Of a DNA stretch of 52,937 bases, positions 51,348 to 52,937 are shown piece by piece. The notes under the pieces were generated by a model, which was not told the origin of the DNA, searched no databases, and saw nothing but the letters and a program-made list of their open reading frames with translations. Origin of the DNA: Bremia lactucae (taxonomy: Eukaryota > Oomycota > Peronosporomycetes > Peronosporales > Peronosporaceae); assembly GCF_004359215.1 (NCBI RefSeq), contig NC_090612.1:3871478-3924414 (forward strand), given 5' to 3'. Both the position numbers and the translations under genes were made by a program. Numbering within the stretch: position 1 is the first letter of the stretch; each line of letters opens with the position of its first letter.

Positions 51348-51660
51348 TCATTTCTTGAGTTTTAGGGCAATGCCTGCCCAAGCATTAGTGAGAGGAATCA
51401 ATGATGAAACGAATGCAATCAACGAGGAGCCAAAGTCTTCATTCTGGACAAACACATGTAGGATTGCACTGTTGCTTTCGGAACGTGTAGGTTGTTGATA
51501 GCACATGAACGGCAAGATGTCGACGACAACAGTAGTACCAATCTTGACGTTCAATTGTTGAGGATGCAGGAAAATCTCACCAACACGTTTCGACAAGTGT
51601 GGGACTTGGTTACTGTCAGTTTGTACAAAAGCTGACTGTAGCCAGATTCAGATCTGGGAA
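51348..51660 (-). pseudogene. Unrecognised family, fragment 1 (C-terminal piece)
   Basis: The minus strand is open from a stop near 51660 with no ATG: FVQTDSNQVPHLSKRVGEIF, LHPQQLNVKIGTTVVVDILP, YQQPTRSESNSAILHVFVQ, ending WAGIALKLKK. DNA similarity to 52285-52620 extends over about 330 bp, including the non-coding start, so this is a duplicated fragment and not a whole gene. I cannot name the family. The run of hydrophobic residues near the end could be a membrane segment. Confidence 0.4.
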
Positions 51661-52284
51661 CGGTCTTAATCAAACACCTAACGATGCAGCAAAGATTATC
51701 CGCGGAACGCTTAGATTATTCATAGAAAGAGCATTCACATGACATGGCGGCATTCCTTTTTATCACTTATCAAGGCTTTGACACCTTTTTAATTCCGTCC
51801 TGCGACATTTAACGAAGACAGTACATTGACAAGAAGCATCTGCATTCAAAGAACAGAGGCTTCTGGTGCGTTTCCTCGATGACCCCACCTGATTGACAAG
51901 ATATAGACTTCAATTATCAATCATACGCTGAAATATGATTTTTAATTGTGTACCATTCTTCCAATGATAAAAGCTACCTTCAACCACCGAGATGATACAG
52001 TATAGTAAAAACGACATGCTGCTTTTCGCAATGTTAGCTATTTCCCAGACATCCTCGTAAGCACCAGGACACACGAGCTCTCGTTTCAAAGTCACTGTCT
52101 TCAATAGTTCATTAGTATGCTTTTAAGATACCCGTTATAGGCTGAGTCTTTTTGAATTACGGGTGCTTCTTGCAAGTTTGCAGTGCATGTAACTTATTGC
52201 CGGTCTGGTGTGTATGAGACAAAAAAATCTTTACTTTATCCTAGTGATGGGCGTATTGTCTTGTTGTACGGATCATGCTCATTA
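51661..52284. other. No gene recognised
   Basis: AT-rich sequence between two related fragments. No coding frame, RNA gene or repeat is supported beyond the fragment edges. Confidence 0.4.
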
Positions 52285-52620
52285 ATGTTCAGCGCTGCAT
52301 CGAAAGGTCTTGTTACTAGCCCTTTTCATTCTTGAATCTGGGTACAGTCACCTTTTGTGCAAATTGACAGTAATCAGGTCCCACACTTGTCGAAACGTGA
52401 AGGTAAGAGACTCCTGCATCCGTCAACAATTTGACATCAAGAGCGATACTGCTGTAGACGTCAACATCTTGTCGTTCATGACGTGTCATCAATTCGCACC
52501 TGCTAACAGCAACGATGCGCTCCACATGTCTTTGTCTCTGTTGAAAACTTACGGCTTGCCTCATTGATTGCACTCGTGTCATTATTGAACACTTTATCAC
52601 ATCTTAGCAAAAACTTTCTT
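52285..52620 (+). pseudogene. Unrecognised family, fragment 2
   Basis: The plus strand is similar to fragment 1 (shared cccacacttgtcgaaacgtg and catcaattcg/catcaacaac regions). The protein-level match (QQFDIKSDTAVDVNILSF against QQLNVKIGTTVVVDILPF) needs a frame change near 52425, so at least one copy is broken. Positions 52401-52570 recur inverted at the window end. Confidence 0.4.
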
Positions 52621-52937
52621 TAACCGTGAAATCCAGATGGCACATTGCCGTGCAACTTAAAAACATATGCTTTGCAGATCGACCAATACCACTATTTTCT
52701 GAATTTCATTTAAGCCAACAATCTAAAACCATCAATTCAACCAATTAAACGTATACGATAGTGGCGTTTATGAGCGCAATAAGCCATTAGTTTTCAATGG
52801 GGACAAAGACATTTGGAGCGCATCGTTGCTGTTAGCAGGTGCGAATTGATGACAGGTCATGAACGACAAGATGTTGACGTCTACAGCAGTATCGCTCTTG
52901 ATGTCAAATTGTTGACGGATGCAGGAGTCTCTTACCT
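52401..52937. repeat. Inverted repeat at window edge (fragments 2 and 3)
   Basis: 52401-52540 and 52937-52800 are inverted copies with only about two differences in 130 bp (aggtaagagactcctgcatc to caacgatgcgctcca). Similarity weakens after that. The right arm runs off the window, so its full length is unknown. The roughly 230-bp spacer shows no gene. Confidence 0.8.

Overview
The window looks like a repeat-rich piece of an oomycete nuclear genome, probably a Peronosporales relative of Phytophthora or the downy mildews. The grounds are Phytophthora-style Ty3/gypsy chromodomain elements, a clan-4/86-like P450, a secreted nuclease-fold gene with one 80-nt intron, and a retrotransposon type (restriction-like endonuclease plus an archaeal-type RNase H upstream of the reverse transcriptase) that I know only from oomycete Utopia elements. 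The sequence is a scaffold: 100-N gaps lie at 10948-11047 and 48240-48339, with one-base and two-base joins at 18997 and 38156-38157.

Layout. 1-7440: broken and rearranged Ty3/gypsy pieces (LTRs, gag, protease, RT, chromodomain, and an opposite-strand ORF). 7445-8633: a decayed mitochondrial ABC transporter (ATM1/ABCB7-like) pseudogene. 8795-9843: a secreted endonuclease/exonuclease/phosphatase-fold gene. 11048-48239: about 37 kb made almost entirely of one family of non-LTR retrotransposon and U1 snRNA sequence. 48340-48701: the start of another LTR element. 49700-51244: an intact cytochrome P450. 51348-52937: three related fragments of an unrecognised family, two of them as an inverted pair at the window edge.

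The central finding is that the non-LTR element sits in the U1 snRNA gene. Two intact 162-nt U1 genes are readable (20799-20960 minus, 31107-31268 plus). Each has the 5' end complementary to 5' splice sites, a U1-70K-like loop, a U1A-like loop and an Sm site. An element starts directly after each U1 gene. Where a copy's poly(A) end is preserved next to U1, the tail is fused to about U1 nucleotide 33, inside the stem-loop I loop. The rest of U1 (129-131 nt) follows, and then the next element begins. So insertion duplicates U1 33-162 (or the element carries it), the promoter-linked U1 stays whole, and elements stack head to tail. Truncated U1 copies lie at 11116, 18445, 27699 and 44000.

The two intact U1 genes and their promoters lie in a 1.44-kb inverted repeat (20961-22402 and 29665-31106) around a 7.3-kb core of older, decayed copies of the same element. 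The element encodes one polyprotein of roughly 2,200 residues: an Asp/Ala-rich N-terminus, diverged 50-residue repeats, C2H2 zinc fingers, RNase H, reverse transcriptase (YADD), a CCHC knuckle and a restriction-like endonuclease. No copy is fully open, but the defects are mostly single frameshifts or stops and differ between copies. I know of Utopia elements only in U2 snRNA genes, so a U1-targeting relative that preserves its host gene is the candidate undescribed system here.
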